From the NCBI RefSeq assembly GCF_026651875.1, contig NZ_CP104067.1:3534001-3598000 (forward strand): 64,000 bases of DNA. Reading direction: 5' to 3'. The number at the start of each line of letters is the position of its first letter. Within the stretch, counting starts at the first letter, position 1. Positions 25,156 through 35,252 of this stretch are shown here, one piece after another. This DNA is from Alicyclobacillus fastidiosus. GTDB taxonomy: Bacteria > Bacillota > Bacilli > Alicyclobacillales > Alicyclobacillaceae. The translations under genes and the position numbers were made by a program. The notes below the pieces were generated by a model. The model saw nothing but the letters and a program-made list of their open reading frames with translations, was not told the DNA's origin and searched no databases.

Positions 25156-28092
25156 TTATACTTGCTTGACTGCTTCCATGACGAACGCTTCGATGACGTC
25201 ACCATTCTTGATGTCGTTGAATTTCTCAAGCGTTACACCACACTCGAACCCAGTCGCCACCTCGCGTGCATCGTCCTTGAATCGCTTCAACGAGTCCAGT
25301 TTGCCCTCGTACACGACAATTCCGTCACGAATCAGACGAGCTTCCGCATCGCGGGACAATTTACCGTCTGTAACGTAACAACCCGCGACCGTACCAATTC
25401 TCGAAATCGTAAAGGTGTCTCGCACTTCGGCATGACCCAGTACCACTTCCTTGTACTCGGGTTCGAGCATTCCCTTCATCGCCGATTCGAGCTCGCTGAT
25501 GACGTTGTAAATGACGCGATACAGGCGAATGTCGACCTTTTCCGCCTCCGCCATCCGCGTCGCGTTGGCATCCGGACGGACATGGAAGCCGATGACAATG
25601 GCGTTCGAAGCGGAAGCGAGCGATACGTCAGACTCTGTAATCGCACCGGCGCCACGGTGAATGACCTTCACCCGCACACCAGAGACGTCAATTTTTTCAA
25701 TCGACTGGACGAGCGCTTCTACGGAGCCCTGCACGTCAGCCTTCACGATGACGTTCAGTTCCGCCACTTTGCCCTCTTGGATTTGACGATAGAGGTCATC
25801 CAGCGTCACTTTTGACGTCGTTTGCATCTGTTCCTGTTTCTCGCGGTTCGTACGCTTGTCGACCAGGTGGCGCGCGCTGCGTTCGTCGTCGTAGACGACG
25901 AATTGATCGCCTGCGCTCGGCACACCACCGAGGCCCTGAATCTCCACAGGTGTGGACGGTCCAGCCTGTTTCATACGGCGACCCAGGTCGTTCACCATCG
26001 CGCGAACGCGACCGTAGGTCGTACCTGCGACGACGATGTCGCCCACCTTCAAGGTTCCGTTCTGCACGAGAACAGTGGCAACGGAGCCACGGCCCTTATC
26101 CAACTTCGCCTCGATGACCGTACCGCGCGGACGGCCCGCCGGATTCGCCTTCAACTCCTGCACATCTGCGACCAAAAGAACCATCTCGAGCAATTCGTCG
26201 AGACCCTCTCGCTTGAGCGCGGAGATGGGGGCAAAAATCGTATCGCCACCCCAGGACTCAGAAATCAAGCCGTACTGCGTCAGCTCTTGTTGTACCCTAT
26301 CCGGGTTCGCATCCGGCTTATCCATCTTGTTGACCGCCACGATAATCGGCACGTTTGCCGCTTTGGCGTGGTTGATAGCCTCGACCGTCTGCGGCATGAC
26401 ACCGTCGTCAGCCGCGACCACGAGAATGGTCAAATCGGTCACCTGTGCCCCACGCGCGCGCATCGTCGTGAACGCTTCGTGGCCAGGTGTATCCAAAAAT
26501 GTGATAGGACGGCCGTTAACCTCGACCTGATACGCACCGATGTGCTGCGTGATACCGCCCGATTCCGTCGTGGTGACCTTACTCTCGCGGATGGCGTCGA
26601 GCAACGTCGTCTTACCGTGATCGACGTGGCCCATGATAGTCACGACCGGCGGACGAGGTTTCAACGATTCGGCATCCTCTTCTTCGATCAACATGTCGAG
26701 CGCTTCCTCGTCGACAGGCTCAACGACCGTCAGCGTCACGCCGTATTCACCCGCGATGAGTTCCATCGCGTCGGTGTCTATCTCCTGATTGATGGTCGCC
26801 ATAATGCCGAGCATCAACAGCTTCTTGATCAGATCAGCAGGTTCCCGCTGCAACAGCTTCGCGAAATCGCCAACCGACATTGCGCCTTCGACCGTCACCT
26901 CAGTCGGCAACGCAGGTGCCTGACGGCCACCGCCGCGACGCTTGGAGCGCTGCAGTTTCTGCTCGTTAAATTCCTCGTGCCGTGCGAAAGCATCGCGATC
27001 GCGGCCCTTATCCTTATCCTTATCCTTATCCTTGCGCAAGCTCCCTGGCGCCGCCGGCTTTTGTTGTGCAGCCACGCCGCCTGCTGCGGGCCGGCCTGCT
27101 CCGCCCGGTCGGCCACCGCCGCCGCCAAATCCACCGCGGTTCCCGTCGCGGCCCGGTCCACCCGGTCGGCCACCGCCGCCGCCAAATCCACCACGATTGC
27201 CGTCGCGGCCCGGTCCACCCGGTCGGCCACCGCCGCCGCCAAATCCACCGCGGTTCCCGTCGCGACCCGGTCCACCTGGTCGGCCACCGCCGCCGCCAAA
27301 TCCACCACGGTTGCCGTCGCGGTTCGGTCCACCCGCTCCCGCTGGTCGGTTGCCGCCAAATCCACCGCGGTTCCCGTCGCGGCTCGGTCCACCTGCACCT
27401 GCTGGACGGTTGCCGCCGCCACCTTGGCCGTAACGTGGGTTCCCCCCCGTACCGCCGCTGGAATAACCGGGACGATTGTCGCGACCGCCTACATCGCGGG
27501 GCCCACGAGACGAGAAGTTGCCTTGGTCCTGCCGAGGGCGTCCTTGACCGTTGTACTGGTTCGGACGGTCACCACCTTGAGCTCGTCCGGCACCCGTACG
27601 CGTGTCGTCATTTCGACGTTGATCCCCGTAAGAAGACCGCCCACCACCAGTATTTGCGTCATTGCTGCGCGGGCGGTATTGCCCGTCGTCGCGGCGCACA
27701 TTGCCCTGGCGGTCACCCTCTCGACTCGTCGGTCTCGCGGTCTGACCCGTTTGGTCGGCCATTACCCGATCACGGCCCACGCCAGCACCCTGGCTGTTAT
27801 CCGTTGCGTTTGTCATCTGATTGTCTGCGTTGTCCTCTGTCTTCATCGTATCCTGTCGTCGCTGCTGTCGCTCGCGCAATTCTTTTTCCACCTCATGCGC
27901 ATGCCGCTCAGCCGCGCGTTTCTTAACATCCGAAAAAAAGTTTTCTACCTTACCGATGGTCGCTTCATCCATGACACTCATGTGATTGGCGACAGGAATA
28001 TCCAAGCGGGTCAATATCGTCAAGATCTCCTTGCTCGACATGTTCAACCGTTTGGCATATTCATACACTCGAACTTTCGTCAAACGCTCCAC
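25156..28092 (-). CDS. infB: Translation initiation factor IF-2 with repeat-rich N-terminus
   Basis: GTPase that places fMet-tRNA on the 30S subunit, 978 residues, long for Bacilli. Residues 1-60 form the IF2-N domain ([20 protein letters not shown]). Residues about 60-370 are a disordered Gly/Arg/Asn-rich arm with tandem [15 protein letters not shown] repeats and a [14 protein letters not shown] tract. A second IF2-N segment comes next, then the G domain with GHVDHGKTT near residue 484, DTPGHEAF and NKMDKPDAN, and the C-terminal tRNA-binding domains. The start is GTG and overlaps ylxQ by 32 nt. Confidence 0.97.
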   Translation of the reverse strand: MERLTKVRVYEYAKRLNMSSKEILTILTRLDIPVANHMSVMDEATIGKVENFFSDVKKRAAERHAHEVEKELRERQQRRQDTMKTEDNADNQMTNATDNSQGAGVGRDRVMADQTGQTARPTSREGDRQGNVRRDDGQYRPRSNDANTGGGRSSYGDQRRNDDTRTGAGRAQGGDRPNQYNGQGRPRQDQGNFSSRGPRDVGGRDNRPGYSSGGTGGNPRYGQGGGGNRPAGAGGPSRDGNRGGFGGNRPAGAGGPNRDGNRGGFGGGGGRPGGPGRDGNRGGFGGGGGRPGGPGRDGNRGGFGGGGGRPGGPGRDGNRGGFGGGGGRPGGAGRPAAGGVAAQQKPAAPGSLRKDKDKDKDKGRDRDAFARHEEFNEQKLQRSKRRGGGRQAPALPTEVTVEGAMSVGDFAKLLQREPADLIKKLLMLGIMATINQEIDTDAMELIAGEYGVTLTVVEPVDEEALDMLIEEEDAESLKPRPPVVTIMGHVDHGKTTLLDAIRESKVTTTESGGITQHIGAYQVEVNGRPITFLDTPGHEAFTTMRARGAQVTDLTILVVAADDGVMPQTVEAINHAKAANVPIIVAVNKMDKPDANPDRVQQELTQYGLISESWGGDTIFAPISALKREGLDELLEMVLLVADVQELKANPAGRPRGTVIEAKLDKGRGSVATVLVQNGTLKVGDIVVAGTTYGRVRAMVNDLGRRMKQAGPSTPVEIQGLGGVPSAGDQFVVYDDERSARHLVDKRTNREKQEQMQTTSKVTLDDLYRQIQEGKVAELNVIVKADVQGSVEALVQSIEKIDVSGVRVKVIHRGAGAITESDVSLASASNAIVIGFHVRPDANATRMAEAEKVDIRLYRVIYNVISELESAMKGMLEPEYKEVVLGHAEVRDTFTISRIGTVAGCYVTDGKLSRDAEARLIRDGIVVYEGKLDSLKRFKDDAREVATGFECGVTLEKFNDIKNGDVIEAFVMEAVKQV
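27107..27412 (-). repeat. infB: Tandem 57-bp coding repeats inside infB
   Basis: Four 57-bp units start at 27107, 27164, 27221 and 27278, followed by two degenerate 60-bp units. Units 1 and 3 share CCGCGGTTCCCG while 2 and 4 share CCAC(G)NTTGCCG, so a 114-bp two-unit block seems to have been duplicated. Each unit encodes 19 residues with an RGGF core. Confidence 0.9.
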
Positions 28093-28414
28093 CCCCGTTT
28101 AGTTCCCCGAATCGTTCCAGCAACTTCGCCGCAAACCCAGCGTCACTCACCGCGATGGCAGCCGCTGCGTCCCGACCAATCGCCCGACCCAGTTGCACCT
28201 TGTTCGCAAAAGTGACACAGGGAACTCCGTACGTGTTCGCCTTGTCATGCAACTTTTTGCGGCCGTTGGCACCCGCATCTTCCGTCACGACGACCAGTTT
28301 GGCCTGAGCCGAGGCGATGGCCGCGAGAATTCGCTCCTGTCCGTCGACGACGGCGCCAGCGCGCCGCGCGAGGCCGATGAGTCCAAAGACTTTGTCCACG
28401 AGCCCTACACTCAC
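28061..28414 (-). CDS. ylxQ: L7Ae-family RNA-binding protein YlxQ
   Basis: A 117-residue protein of the L7Ae/L30e/S12e fold (kink-turn RNA binding), recognised by [36 protein letters not shown] and the segment [19 protein letters not shown]. Its place between ylxR and infB is conserved. It probably binds structured RNA, but the target is unknown. The GTG start overlaps the ylxR stop by 4 nt, and its end overlaps the infB start by 32 nt, so three genes are tightly coupled. Confidence 0.93.
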   Translation of the reverse strand: MSVGLVDKVFGLIGLARRAGAVVDGQERILAAIASAQAKLVVVTEDAGANGRKKLHDKANTYGVPCVTFANKVQLGRAIGRDAAAAIAVSDAGFAAKLLERFGELNGGGAFDESSSV

Positions 28415-28692
28415 GATGGATTCACCGCTTTTTGCAACTGCTGGGATAGTTGGGCGTACACGACGTCAGGAATATTCGTCTTGAGCGCGCGCTCCAGGGA
28501 TTTGCGCTTCTGCGCCATCGCCAAGCACGATTCACTCGGGCACAGGTAGGCGCCGCGGCCGTTCTTCTTCCCCGTCAAATCGATCAGGACTTCGTCCTCC
28601 GGGGTATGAACAACGCGAATGAGCTCGCGCTTTGGCTTCATCTCCTGACAGCCGACGCACTTGCGCAAAGGCACTTTCCGAACCGTCGCCAT
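28411..28692 (-). CDS. ylxR: YlxR-family RNA-binding protein (DUF448)
   Basis: A 93-residue protein with the YlxR signature: [20 protein letters not shown], then [19 protein letters not shown]. The CxxC pair and GRGAYLC motif are characteristic. Members are nucleoid- or RNA-associated and recent work links them to RNase P; the role here is inferred from family. The frame opens at 28710, but ATG at 28692 follows AAGGGAGGG and matches the family N-terminus, so I used it. Confidence 0.94.
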   Translation of the reverse strand: MATVRKVPLRKCVGCQEMKPKRELIRVVHTPEDEVLIDLTGKKNGRGAYLCPSESCLAMAQKRKSLERALKTNIPDVVYAQLSQQLQKAVNPS

Positions 28693-28735
28693 GGTTTGCC
28701 CTCCCTTCACCGCCGCAGCGGACAGATGTCAAAAA

Positions 28736-29857
28736 TCAGGGCTCTGTCAGCCAATCGTCCGACAGCTTCCCGAAGTCGTCATCGTCGTCGGACGCGTTGT
28801 CCAGTTCGCTAAACAGACCCGTTTCAGACGCCTGCGTCTCGCTCTTGATGTCGATCTTCCACCCCGTCAGGCGCGCCGCCAAGCGAGCGTTTTGGCCTTC
28901 CTTGCCAATCGCGAGAGACAGCTGGTAGTCCGGCACAATCGTGCGTGCCACCTTCTCCTCTTCGTCGATTTGCACTTCCATCACCTTCGCCGGGGACAAG
29001 GCGTTGGCGACGAATGTACCGGGATCTTCACTCCACTCGACGATGTCGACCTTTTCGCCACCCAGCTCCGTGACGACCGACTGAACCCGCACGCCCCGCG
29101 TGCCGACGCAGGCGCCGATGGGATCGACCTCTGGATTGCGCGAATGAACCGCAATCTTCGAGCGGTAGCCCGCTTCTCGAGAGACGGCTTTGATCTCGAC
29201 CACGCCGTCGTAAATCTCTGGCACCTCGAGTTCGAACAGGCGCTTTAAAAGCCCTGGGTGACTGCGGGAGACCACGATTTGCGGCCCCTTCGTCGTGCGC
29301 TCCACGCGTGAGATGAACACCTTGATGCGGTCGCCCATCTGCAATTTGTCCGTCGGCATCTGCTCCGAATGCGGAAGAATCGCTTCCGTTTCGCCGAGGT
29401 CCACGTACGCGACGCGCGGGTCAATTCTGGCTACGATGCCCGTGACCACTTCTTCCTCGCGGTCGACGAACTTCCCGTAGATGACCGTGCGCTCAGCCTC
29501 GCGAATCCGCTGCGTCACCACTTGCTTTGCGGTCTGTGCGGCGATGCGCCCGAAGTCTCGCGGCGTCACTTCGATCTCGACGACGTCCCCAACCTGGTAG
29601 TTCGGGTTCATGTCCCGCGCCGCGTCCAAAGAAATTTCCAACCGCGTATCACTCGGTTCTTCGACCACGTTTTTGCGCGCGAACACGCGGACTTCGCCGC
29701 TGTCGCGATGGATGTCCACGCGTACATTCGCAGCGGAGTTAAAGTTTCGTTTATAACCAGAGATGAGAGCAGCTTCAATCGCTTCTAGGAGTACTTCCTT
29801 ATCGATCCCTTTTTCCCGCGCCAGTTGTTCCAGCGCCTCTAAAAAGTCAACGTTCAT
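28736..29857 (-). CDS. nusA: Transcription termination/antitermination protein NusA
   Basis: RNA polymerase-binding factor controlling pausing, termination and antitermination, 373 residues. The N-terminal polymerase-binding domain ([20 protein letters not shown]) is followed by an S1 domain ([21 protein letters not shown], about residues 133-155) and two KH domains with [17 protein letters not shown] and [18 protein letters not shown]. The length is typical of Gram-positive NusA, without the acidic repeats of proteobacteria. The start is ATG after GGGGGAG, which sits in a small hairpin. It follows rimP after 123 nt. Confidence 0.97.
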   Translation of the reverse strand: MNVDFLEALEQLAREKGIDKEVLLEAIEAALISGYKRNFNSAANVRVDIHRDSGEVRVFARKNVVEEPSDTRLEISLDAARDMNPNYQVGDVVEIEVTPRDFGRIAAQTAKQVVTQRIREAERTVIYGKFVDREEEVVTGIVARIDPRVAYVDLGETEAILPHSEQMPTDKLQMGDRIKVFISRVERTTKGPQIVVSRSHPGLLKRLFELEVPEIYDGVVEIKAVSREAGYRSKIAVHSRNPEVDPIGACVGTRGVRVQSVVTELGGEKVDIVEWSEDPGTFVANALSPAKVMEVQIDEEEKVARTIVPDYQLSLAIGKEGQNARLAARLTGWKIDIKSETQASETGLFSELDNASDDDDDFGKLSDDWLTEP

Positions 29858-29980
29858 GGAAGGGAATCTCCCCCTTTCCGCACCTTTTTGATGAGGTACA
29901 CACCAGCCAAAAATTCGGCGCCTGTATCAAACCGCCAGCCGAGCTGCACACCTAGTCGAATGCGAGCGCCTCGCGACCGC

Positions 29981-30454
29981 TTAGAGTTGCACGGCGAGCC
30001 TGGCCTGAGCAATCTTTTCAGTCGGGATGGTGACCTCTTTCGACCGCGTCTTGACGCGAACTTCGAGCATCAACTCCGACTCCTCGTAGTTGCGCAAAAT
30101 CCCCTCGAACGCCTTCTGTCCGTCCAGAGGTTCGTACAACGAAATGTGTACGTATTCGCCAACCGCACGCACAAAATCCGCCGGCTTTTTCAACGGACGC
30201 TCAGCGCCCGGGGACGACACTTCGAGGAAGTACGCGTTCGGAATCGGATCCACGATATCAAGCTGTTCAGACAGTTGTTCGCTGACCCGGCTGCAGTCGT
30301 CGATGTCCACACCTTCCGGTTTGTCGATGAAGACGCGGAGATACCAGTTGGCACCTTCCTTTTTATATTCCACATCAACTAGCTCAACGTGTTGTGCTTC
30401 TGCAATTGGCGTCACCAATCGCTCCACAATGTCAGTCACACGTTCTTTTGGCAC
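29981..30454 (-). CDS. rimP: Ribosome maturation factor RimP
   Basis: A 157-residue 30S assembly factor. Family features are VELVDVEYKKEGANWYLRVF, IDKPEGVDIDDCSRVSEQL and the very conserved YFLEVSSPGAERPLKK, followed by a C-terminal SH3-like half. It heads the rimP-nusA-ylxR-ylxQ-infB-rbfA operon, as in B. subtilis (ylxS). The start is GTG with GGAGGATG upstream. A consensus promoter and a terminator-like hairpin precede it. Confidence 0.96.
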   Translation of the reverse strand: MPKERVTDIVERLVTPIAEAQHVELVDVEYKKEGANWYLRVFIDKPEGVDIDDCSRVSEQLSEQLDIVDPIPNAYFLEVSSPGAERPLKKPADFVRAVGEYVHISLYEPLDGQKAFEGILRNYEESELMLEVRVKTRSKEVTIPTEKIAQARLAVQL

Positions 30455-30513
30455 ACGTCATCCTCCTTGGTGCTTTCGTCACCCGTACGCCGAAAAGTGC
30501 CAAGCATAAATCA

Positions 30514-30538
30514 AAGAGTGGGAAATTGCCCCACTCTT
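30514..30538 (-). terminator. Terminator-like hairpin in the rimP leader
   Basis: A 9-bp stem AAGAGTGGG/CCCACTCTT (30514-30522 with 30530-30538) around a 7-nt loop. On the minus strand it is followed by TGATTTATG. It lies between the rimP promoter and the rimP start, so it may act as an attenuator. No T-rich tail longer than three bases follows, so termination is uncertain. Confidence 0.45.
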
Positions 30539-30571
30539 GTCCGTACACGGTATACGAAGCCTAACGTCAAT

Positions 30572-30600
30572 ATTATATCATCGACAGAAAACGCCTGCAA
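30572..30600 (-). promoter_or_regulatory. Strong sigma-A promoter for the rimP-nusA-infB operon
   Basis: On the minus strand TTGCAG (30600-30595), 17 bp, then consensus TATAAT (30577-30572) preceded by TGA, an extended -10. Start expected near 30565, leaving a leader of about 110 nt before rimP. Confidence 0.8.
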
Positions 30601-30612
30601 ATACTCCTTTGA

Positions 30613-30641
30613 TTGTCAACTTATTTGCTTCGTGCTATCGT
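30613..30641 (+). promoter_or_regulatory. typA: Candidate promoter for typA
   Basis: TTGTCA (30613-30618), 17 bp, TATCGT (30636-30641). The -35 is good and the -10 moderate. It is divergent from the rimP promoter with only 12 bp between the two -35 hexamers. Confidence 0.4.
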
Positions 30642-30712
30642 TTTAGCGGCACTCTACATGTAAGCACACATGGTAAACCGTGTGGGAGTGCCCCGAAAAG
30701 AAGGAGGATCTT

Positions 30713-32545
30713 ATGCATACCGAGATTACCCGGATGCGCAATGTCGCCATTGTCGCCCACGTCGACCACGGCAAAACCAGCCTCGTCGACCAATTGCTCC
30801 GCCAGTCCGGACTCTTCCGCGACAACGAGCAGGTCAACGAGCGGGCCATGGATTCCAACGACCTGGAGCGCGAGCGCGGCATTACCATTCTCGCCAAAAC
30901 AACATCGATTCCCTATAAAGATTACCGCATCAACCTAGTCGACACGCCGGGTCACGCCGATTTCAGCGGCGAAGTCGAACGCATCGTCAAGATGGTCGAC
31001 GGCGTGCTGCTCGTCGTCGACGCCTTCGAAGGAGTCATGCCGCAAACCCGGTTTGTGCTCGAGAAGGCCCTCGGCGCCGGTCTCGTCCCGGTCGTCGTCG
31101 TCAACAAGATGGACCGGCCGAACGCCCGCCCACTCGAGGTCGTGGACGAGGTCATCGACCTTCTCATCGATCTCGGCGCCAACGAAGAGCAACTCGAGTT
31201 TCCCGTCGTCTACACGTCGGCCCTCCAGGGAACCGCGACGACCGATCTCGACGTCCCAGGCGAAGACATGGAGCCGCTCTTCGAATCCATCATCGAACAC
31301 ATCCCGGAGCCGGACGTCGATCCCACAGGTCCCCTCCAATGGCAGGTGACGATGCTCGACTACAACGACTACTTGGGGCGCATCGGCATTGGCCGCATCG
31401 CTCGCGGTGTGCTTCGCCAAGGCGAGAACGTCGCCGTGATCCAGCGGGATGGAAACGTCGTCCAGAAGCGCGTCGTGAAGCTGTTTGCGCACCAAGGTCT
31501 GCGCCGGATCGAAGTCGAGAGCGCCACAGCCGGCGACATCGTCGCAGTTGCTGGCATCCCAGACATCATGGTCGGCGAGACGGTCAGCGACGTGAACGTG
31601 CCTGAGGCACTGCCGCTGTTGCGCATCGACGAACCGACGCTGGAGATGACGTTCCGCGTCAACGACAGTCCGTTTGCCGGACAGGATGGCACGCACGTCA
31701 CCTCGCGCAAACTCCGCGAACGACTCTTCCAGGAGCTCGAGTCGGACGTGAGTCTGCGCGTTCAGGAGACGGACGACGCCGACGTGTTCCTGGTGGCCAG
31801 CCGCGGGGAACTCCACCTCTCCATCCTCATCGAGACGATGCGCCGCGAAGGCTACGAACTCGCCGTTTCCAAGCCGCACGTCATCCTGAAGGAAGAAAAC
31901 GGCCGCAAGCTCGAACCGATTGAGGAATTTGTGGCAGACGTCCCGTCCGATGCGGTTGGCTCCATCATCGAAGCCCTCGGCTACCGCAAGGGCGAGATGG
32001 TCAACCTGCAGCCGAGCGACCAAGGCGACATGACGAGGCTGGTGTTCCACGTGCCAACGCGGGGCCTCATCGGATTTCGGACGGAGTTCCTCACCATGAC
32101 CAAGGGCTATGGGACGATGCACCACCGCTTCCACCAGTACGGGGAGTGGCGCGGCGCGGTCACGACTCGCCGCCAGGGCGTCCTCGTCTCGATGGATGCG
32201 GGCGACGCGACCGCTTACAGCCTTGGCAACCTGGAGGATCGAGGAACAATGTTCGTCACCCCAGGCACCCCGGTGTACGAGGGGATGATCGTCGGTGAGC
32301 ACACGCGCGAAAACGACCTCACCGTAAACGTCACCAAGGCGAAACACCAATCGAACGTCCGCTCTGCCACCAAGGACGAGACGGTCCGCCTAAAGGCTGC
32401 TCGCACGCTGTCGCTCGAGGAGTCGATGACCTATATCGAGGACGACGAACTGTGCGAGATCACCCCGCACGCCATCCGCTTGCGCAAGCGGATCTTGAAC
32501 AAGAGCGAACGCGAAAAAGCGCAGAAGAAAAAACGCCAGGACTGA
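30713..32545 (+). CDS. typA: Translational GTPase TypA/BipA
   Basis: A 610-residue ribosome-binding GTPase of the EF-G superfamily, needed for ribosome assembly or translation under stress and cold. Motifs are G1 [11 protein letters not shown]2 RERGITI, G3 DTPGHADF and G4 NKMDRP, followed by domain II and the C-terminal domains ([32 protein letters not shown]). The frame opens at 30680, but ATG at 30713 follows AAGGAGG and is the real start. It is the only large plus-strand gene and sits where B. subtilis has proS and polC. Confidence 0.97.
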   Translation: MHTEITRMRNVAIVAHVDHGKTSLVDQLLRQSGLFRDNEQVNERAMDSNDLERERGITILAKTTSIPYKDYRINLVDTPGHADFSGEVERIVKMVDGVLLVVDAFEGVMPQTRFVLEKALGAGLVPVVVVNKMDRPNARPLEVVDEVIDLLIDLGANEEQLEFPVVYTSALQGTATTDLDVPGEDMEPLFESIIEHIPEPDVDPTGPLQWQVTMLDYNDYLGRIGIGRIARGVLRQGENVAVIQRDGNVVQKRVVKLFAHQGLRRIEVESATAGDIVAVAGIPDIMVGETVSDVNVPEALPLLRIDEPTLEMTFRVNDSPFAGQDGTHVTSRKLRERLFQELESDVSLRVQETDDADVFLVASRGELHLSILIETMRREGYELAVSKPHVILKEENGRKLEPIEEFVADVPSDAVGSIIEALGYRKGEMVNLQPSDQGDMTRLVFHVPTRGLIGFRTEFLTMTKGYGTMHHRFHQYGEWRGAVTTRRQGVLVSMDAGDATAYSLGNLEDRGTMFVTPGTPVYEGMIVGEHTRENDLTVNVTKAKHQSNVRSATKDETVRLKAARTLSLEESMTYIEDDELCEITPHAIRLRKRILNKSEREKAQKKKRQD

Positions 32546-32573
32546 GCGAACCGAGCGACTGTCTGGCTCAAAT

Positions 32574-32613
32574 ACGCAAAAAAGCACGCAGCCATGTCGG
32601 CACGTGCTTTTTC
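32574..32613. terminator. Bidirectional terminator between typA and pheA
   Basis: AAAGCACG (32581-32588) pairs with CGTGCTTT (32603-32610). It is preceded by A residues and followed by T residues, so it has a T run on both strands and can end the convergent typA and pheA transcripts. Confidence 0.75.
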
Positions 32614-32733
32614 GCGTTCTCTACTAGCGCTCTCGGACAGCGGGGCAACCTTTGGCGGCACATCGGCCCGCCTCCACCGTCGCCAACCATTTCGAACATT
32701 TCGTGACTCTTTTTGAAGTGCTCCCTTGTCTGC

Positions 32734-33675
32734 CTACGACTCGACTTGGTACACCGGATAGCTCCCGAGCGCGACGACGTCGATCCCGGACGAGGCCAGT
32801 TGGCGCGTCACTGGAGCCAGACAGGAGCCCATCTCCGACGGGGACGCACTCGCGTCAAAGGACACATCCAAGTAGAACACATAATTTCCTAATCGATCCC
32901 CAACTGGGCGCGATTCGACCCGCCCGAGATTTAAATCGGCTTCTGCAAACGGTAGAAGCGCCCCCACGAGGCCCCCTGGACTGTGTGTAACTCCATGGAG
33001 GCACAAGGAGACCATGCGCTCAGACAGGCGCCAGCCCTGTGGTGTACCAACGCATGGGGACAGACCCCCTGGTGTGCCAACCAGCGCAAAGCGAGTCTCG
33101 TTGCCAGCTTGGTCCTCAATCGGCGACGACGAGCGCTCCAGCCCATAGCGCGCCGCAGCATTTCGGCCTGCGATGGCGACGGCCGCATCGTGCTGCGAGC
33201 CCGTGCCGCCTCCTTCTGCCATCTGCCTCACCGCCTCCGCCGTACTCGTCAACGCCACAGGAACTGCCTTTGGAAACAGTGACGCGATATGCTGCTGGCA
33301 CTGAGCGAGCGCCTGGGGATGGGAATAGACCTGTTGAACGTCCTTGTAGGAGATACCCTTGCGATGAATGGCGTAGTGGTGAATCGGCACGGTGAATGCA
33401 GCCAGAATGGAAATCGGTTCACCGTCTCCCCCATCGCTCGCACGGCAGGCAGACTTCATCAACGTGTCCCACGTCTGCGCCACCGAACCTTGAATGCTGT
33501 TTTCGATGGGCACGCAGCAGAGCGCATTCTCAGCTTGGACCGAAGAGGTCTGCTCGATGACCAGAGGGATGGTCGTACACGGAATCAAATCAGCCTGTGC
33601 GAGCAACGCGTCACGAAGTTGAACGGCCGCATCGTGACTGTGTGTGCCTTCTGGACCAAGGTAGTACAATTTCAC
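32734..33675 (-). CDS. pheA: Prephenate dehydratase
   Basis: Converts prephenate to phenylpyruvate in phenylalanine synthesis. The 313-residue protein starts LYYLGPEGTHSHDAAVQL and has CVPIENSIQGSVAQTWD, the catalytic TR pair in AGNETRFALVG, and a C-terminal ACT domain with GVTHSPGGLVGALLPF and the ESRP motif (RVESRPVGDRLGNYVFYLDV) that binds phenylalanine for feedback inhibition. It is somewhat longer than B. subtilis PheA, with an insertion around residues 85-95. The start is GTG after CGGAGGAATG. It is not normally found beside rseP. Confidence 0.95.
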   Translation of the reverse strand: MKLYYLGPEGTHSHDAAVQLRDALLAQADLIPCTTIPLVIEQTSSVQAENALCCVPIENSIQGSVAQTWDTLMKSACRASDGGDGEPISILAAFTVPIHHYAIHRKGISYKDVQQVYSHPQALAQCQQHIASLFPKAVPVALTSTAEAVRQMAEGGGTGSQHDAAVAIAGRNAAARYGLERSSSPIEDQAGNETRFALVGTPGGLSPCVGTPQGWRLSERMVSLCLHGVTHSPGGLVGALLPFAEADLNLGRVESRPVGDRLGNYVFYLDVSFDASASPSEMGSCLAPVTRQLASSGIDVVALGSYPVYQVES

Positions 33676-33733
33676 AAGTCATTCCTCCGGTCAGGGATCG
33701 CAGTCATCGACTGGCAATCGCGCGTTTGCCTCG

Positions 33734-33739
33734 ATTATA
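33734..33739 (-). promoter_or_regulatory. pheA: Likely -10 element of the pheA promoter
   Basis: A consensus TATAAT on the minus strand, 59 nt before the pheA start and just after the upstream terminator. No good -35 is seen at the expected distance. Confidence 0.4.
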
Positions 33740-33773
33740 CAAGATTCGACGCGGATTCAGGGATTCGCCACAG

Positions 33774-33800
33774 AAAAAACGCCCACCGCGGACCCGGGCG
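33774..33800 (-). terminator. Terminator after rseP
   Basis: On the minus strand CGCCC (33800-33796) pairs with GGGCG (33784-33780) and TTTTTT follows. A second small hairpin, GGTGCC/GGCACC, lies at 33862-33880 nearer the rseP stop. Together they end the rpsB-to-rseP gene block. Confidence 0.6.
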
Positions 33801-33897
33801 CAGAACAGTGCACCAAGAATCCGCAGACGGACGTTTGCAAAGGATATGCGTTTAAGCCACGGGTGCCACCGGCCGGCACCTCGTGAGACCTCGCCGT

Positions 33898-35172
33898 TTA
33901 AAACAGATGCGTGACATCGCGGTACGTGATCACTACCGCGAACAGCATCAAGATGGCAAACCCGACGAAGTGGACGAATCCCTCTTTTTGCGGGTCGACC
34001 TTGCGACCTCTCACCAGTTCGATGATCATGAACAACAGGCGCCCCCCGTCCAACGCGGGAATCGGGATGAGGTTGAACATCCCAAGGTTCAGACTCAAGA
34101 CGCCAGCGATCATGACGACGTTCCAAAAACCCAGCCGCGCCTGCTGGCTGATGACGTCGGCGATGCCGACAGGCCCTGACAAGGACGAAAACTGATGGTG
34201 CCACACCAACTGACCGTACGCCTGCACCGTCAGACCCGTATCCCGCACCATTTCGGAAAAACCGGCTGGCACGGTTCGAAGTGGATTATAGGACATCGTC
34301 GACTCGATGCCGATGAGCGCCTCTCCATTTTTTTCGATCTCGGGCGTCACCGTGACGGGCCGTGTTTGACCGTCGCGCGACACGAGCAGTCGTAGAGGTT
34401 TCGGCTTCGCTCCACCGGATATCAAATCCGCCTGAATACTCGACCTCAAATCGTCCCAACTGCGGATGGCGCGATTGTTGATCTGGACGATCTTGTCCCC
34501 GACCTGTAACCCCGCGGCGTAAGCTGGCGTATGTGGCTCGACTTCGCCTATCGTGGTGGTCGGGATACCCGTATGCATGTTGACGATGGCAAACAGGACC
34601 CCGGCCAGCAAGAAGTTCATCACGGGACCGGCAAGAATGACAGCTGCCCGTTTCCACAGCGGCTTACCCAGCATCTGTTCGTGTTTCTCGACGATGGGAA
34701 TGGAGGAACGAGCGTTTAACATTACGCGCGCGTAGGGCTTGACAGGAAATGTGCGGATTCCCTCTGCCGTGTCGATGGCCATTTCCATCGCATCGGTCAG
34801 GTCCACGCGACGCACCGTACCGACGTAGCCACGCTTTAGGTCTTTCGGATCCCCGAGCCGAACGATTCGCAACTCGTCGTCTAATTCGTAAGCGACTTCT
34901 TGCCCCACAGGAAACCACGTCTCTTGCGGTGCCTCGCCGGCCATCTGCACGAATCCACCCAAGGGCAACAACCGGATGGAATACTCTGTCTCGCCGCGAT
35001 TCCACTTGACGAGTTTCGGTCCAAACCCGATGCTGAAGATGGGAACGGCCACACCACTCTTCTTGGCGACGTAAAAGTGGCCGAATTCATGCAGCGTCAC
35101 GCAGACCAAAAATACACAAACGATGGCGATGGCCGCCCTCACATAGAACTCTAAATGCGAAATGATAGGCAA
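33898..35172 (-). CDS. rasP: Site-2 protease RasP/RseP
   Basis: A 424-residue intramembrane zinc metalloprotease that cuts anti-sigma factors and leftover signal peptides. Zinc ligands HEFGH are at residues 28-32 in the first transmembrane segment, the third ligand is in FNLIPIPALDGGRLL near residue 380, and a PDZ domain lies in the middle (PAYAAGLQVGDKIVQINNRAI). The final transmembrane helix precedes the C-terminus. The start is TTG after GAGGCGGATG. It follows dxr as in B. subtilis, but proS and polC do not follow it. Confidence 0.95.
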   Translation of the reverse strand: MPIISHLEFYVRAAIAIVCVFLVCVTLHEFGHFYVAKKSGVAVPIFSIGFGPKLVKWNRGETEYSIRLLPLGGFVQMAGEAPQETWFPVGQEVAYELDDELRIVRLGDPKDLKRGYVGTVRRVDLTDAMEMAIDTAEGIRTFPVKPYARVMLNARSSIPIVEKHEQMLGKPLWKRAAVILAGPVMNFLLAGVLFAIVNMHTGIPTTTIGEVEPHTPAYAAGLQVGDKIVQINNRAIRSWDDLRSSIQADLISGGAKPKPLRLLVSRDGQTRPVTVTPEIEKNGEALIGIESTMSYNPLRTVPAGFSEMVRDTGLTVQAYGQLVWHHQFSSLSGPVGIADVISQQARLGFWNVVMIAGVLSLNLGMFNLIPIPALDGGRLLFMIIELVRGRKVDPQKEGFVHFVGFAILMLFAVVITYRDVTHLF

Positions 35173-35252
35173 CTGTACATCCGCCTCTCCTCACGTGGTG
35201 TCCGACAAGGTAAAGGTACTCTGTGCACACGCCGCCTCACGTTCAACATCGT

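Noticed and set aside
27107..27412. Regular repeats that might suggest a CRISPR array
   Set aside because: The units are directly adjacent 57-bp coding repeats without spacers, in frame inside infB.
25822..28215. A 797-codon open frame on the plus strand opposite infB
   Set aside because: It is the antisense shadow of infB, its composition is driven by the repeat-rich GC sequence, and it has no family resemblance. infB on the other strand is certain.
30935..32350. A 471-codon minus-strand frame opposite typA
   Set aside because: Shadow of typA, whose GTPase motifs are unmistakable; long antisense frames are common in GC-rich coding DNA.
33704..34204. A 166-codon minus-strand frame overlapping the rseP end and its terminators
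   Set aside because: It runs through two hairpins and overlaps rseP in another frame; no family features.
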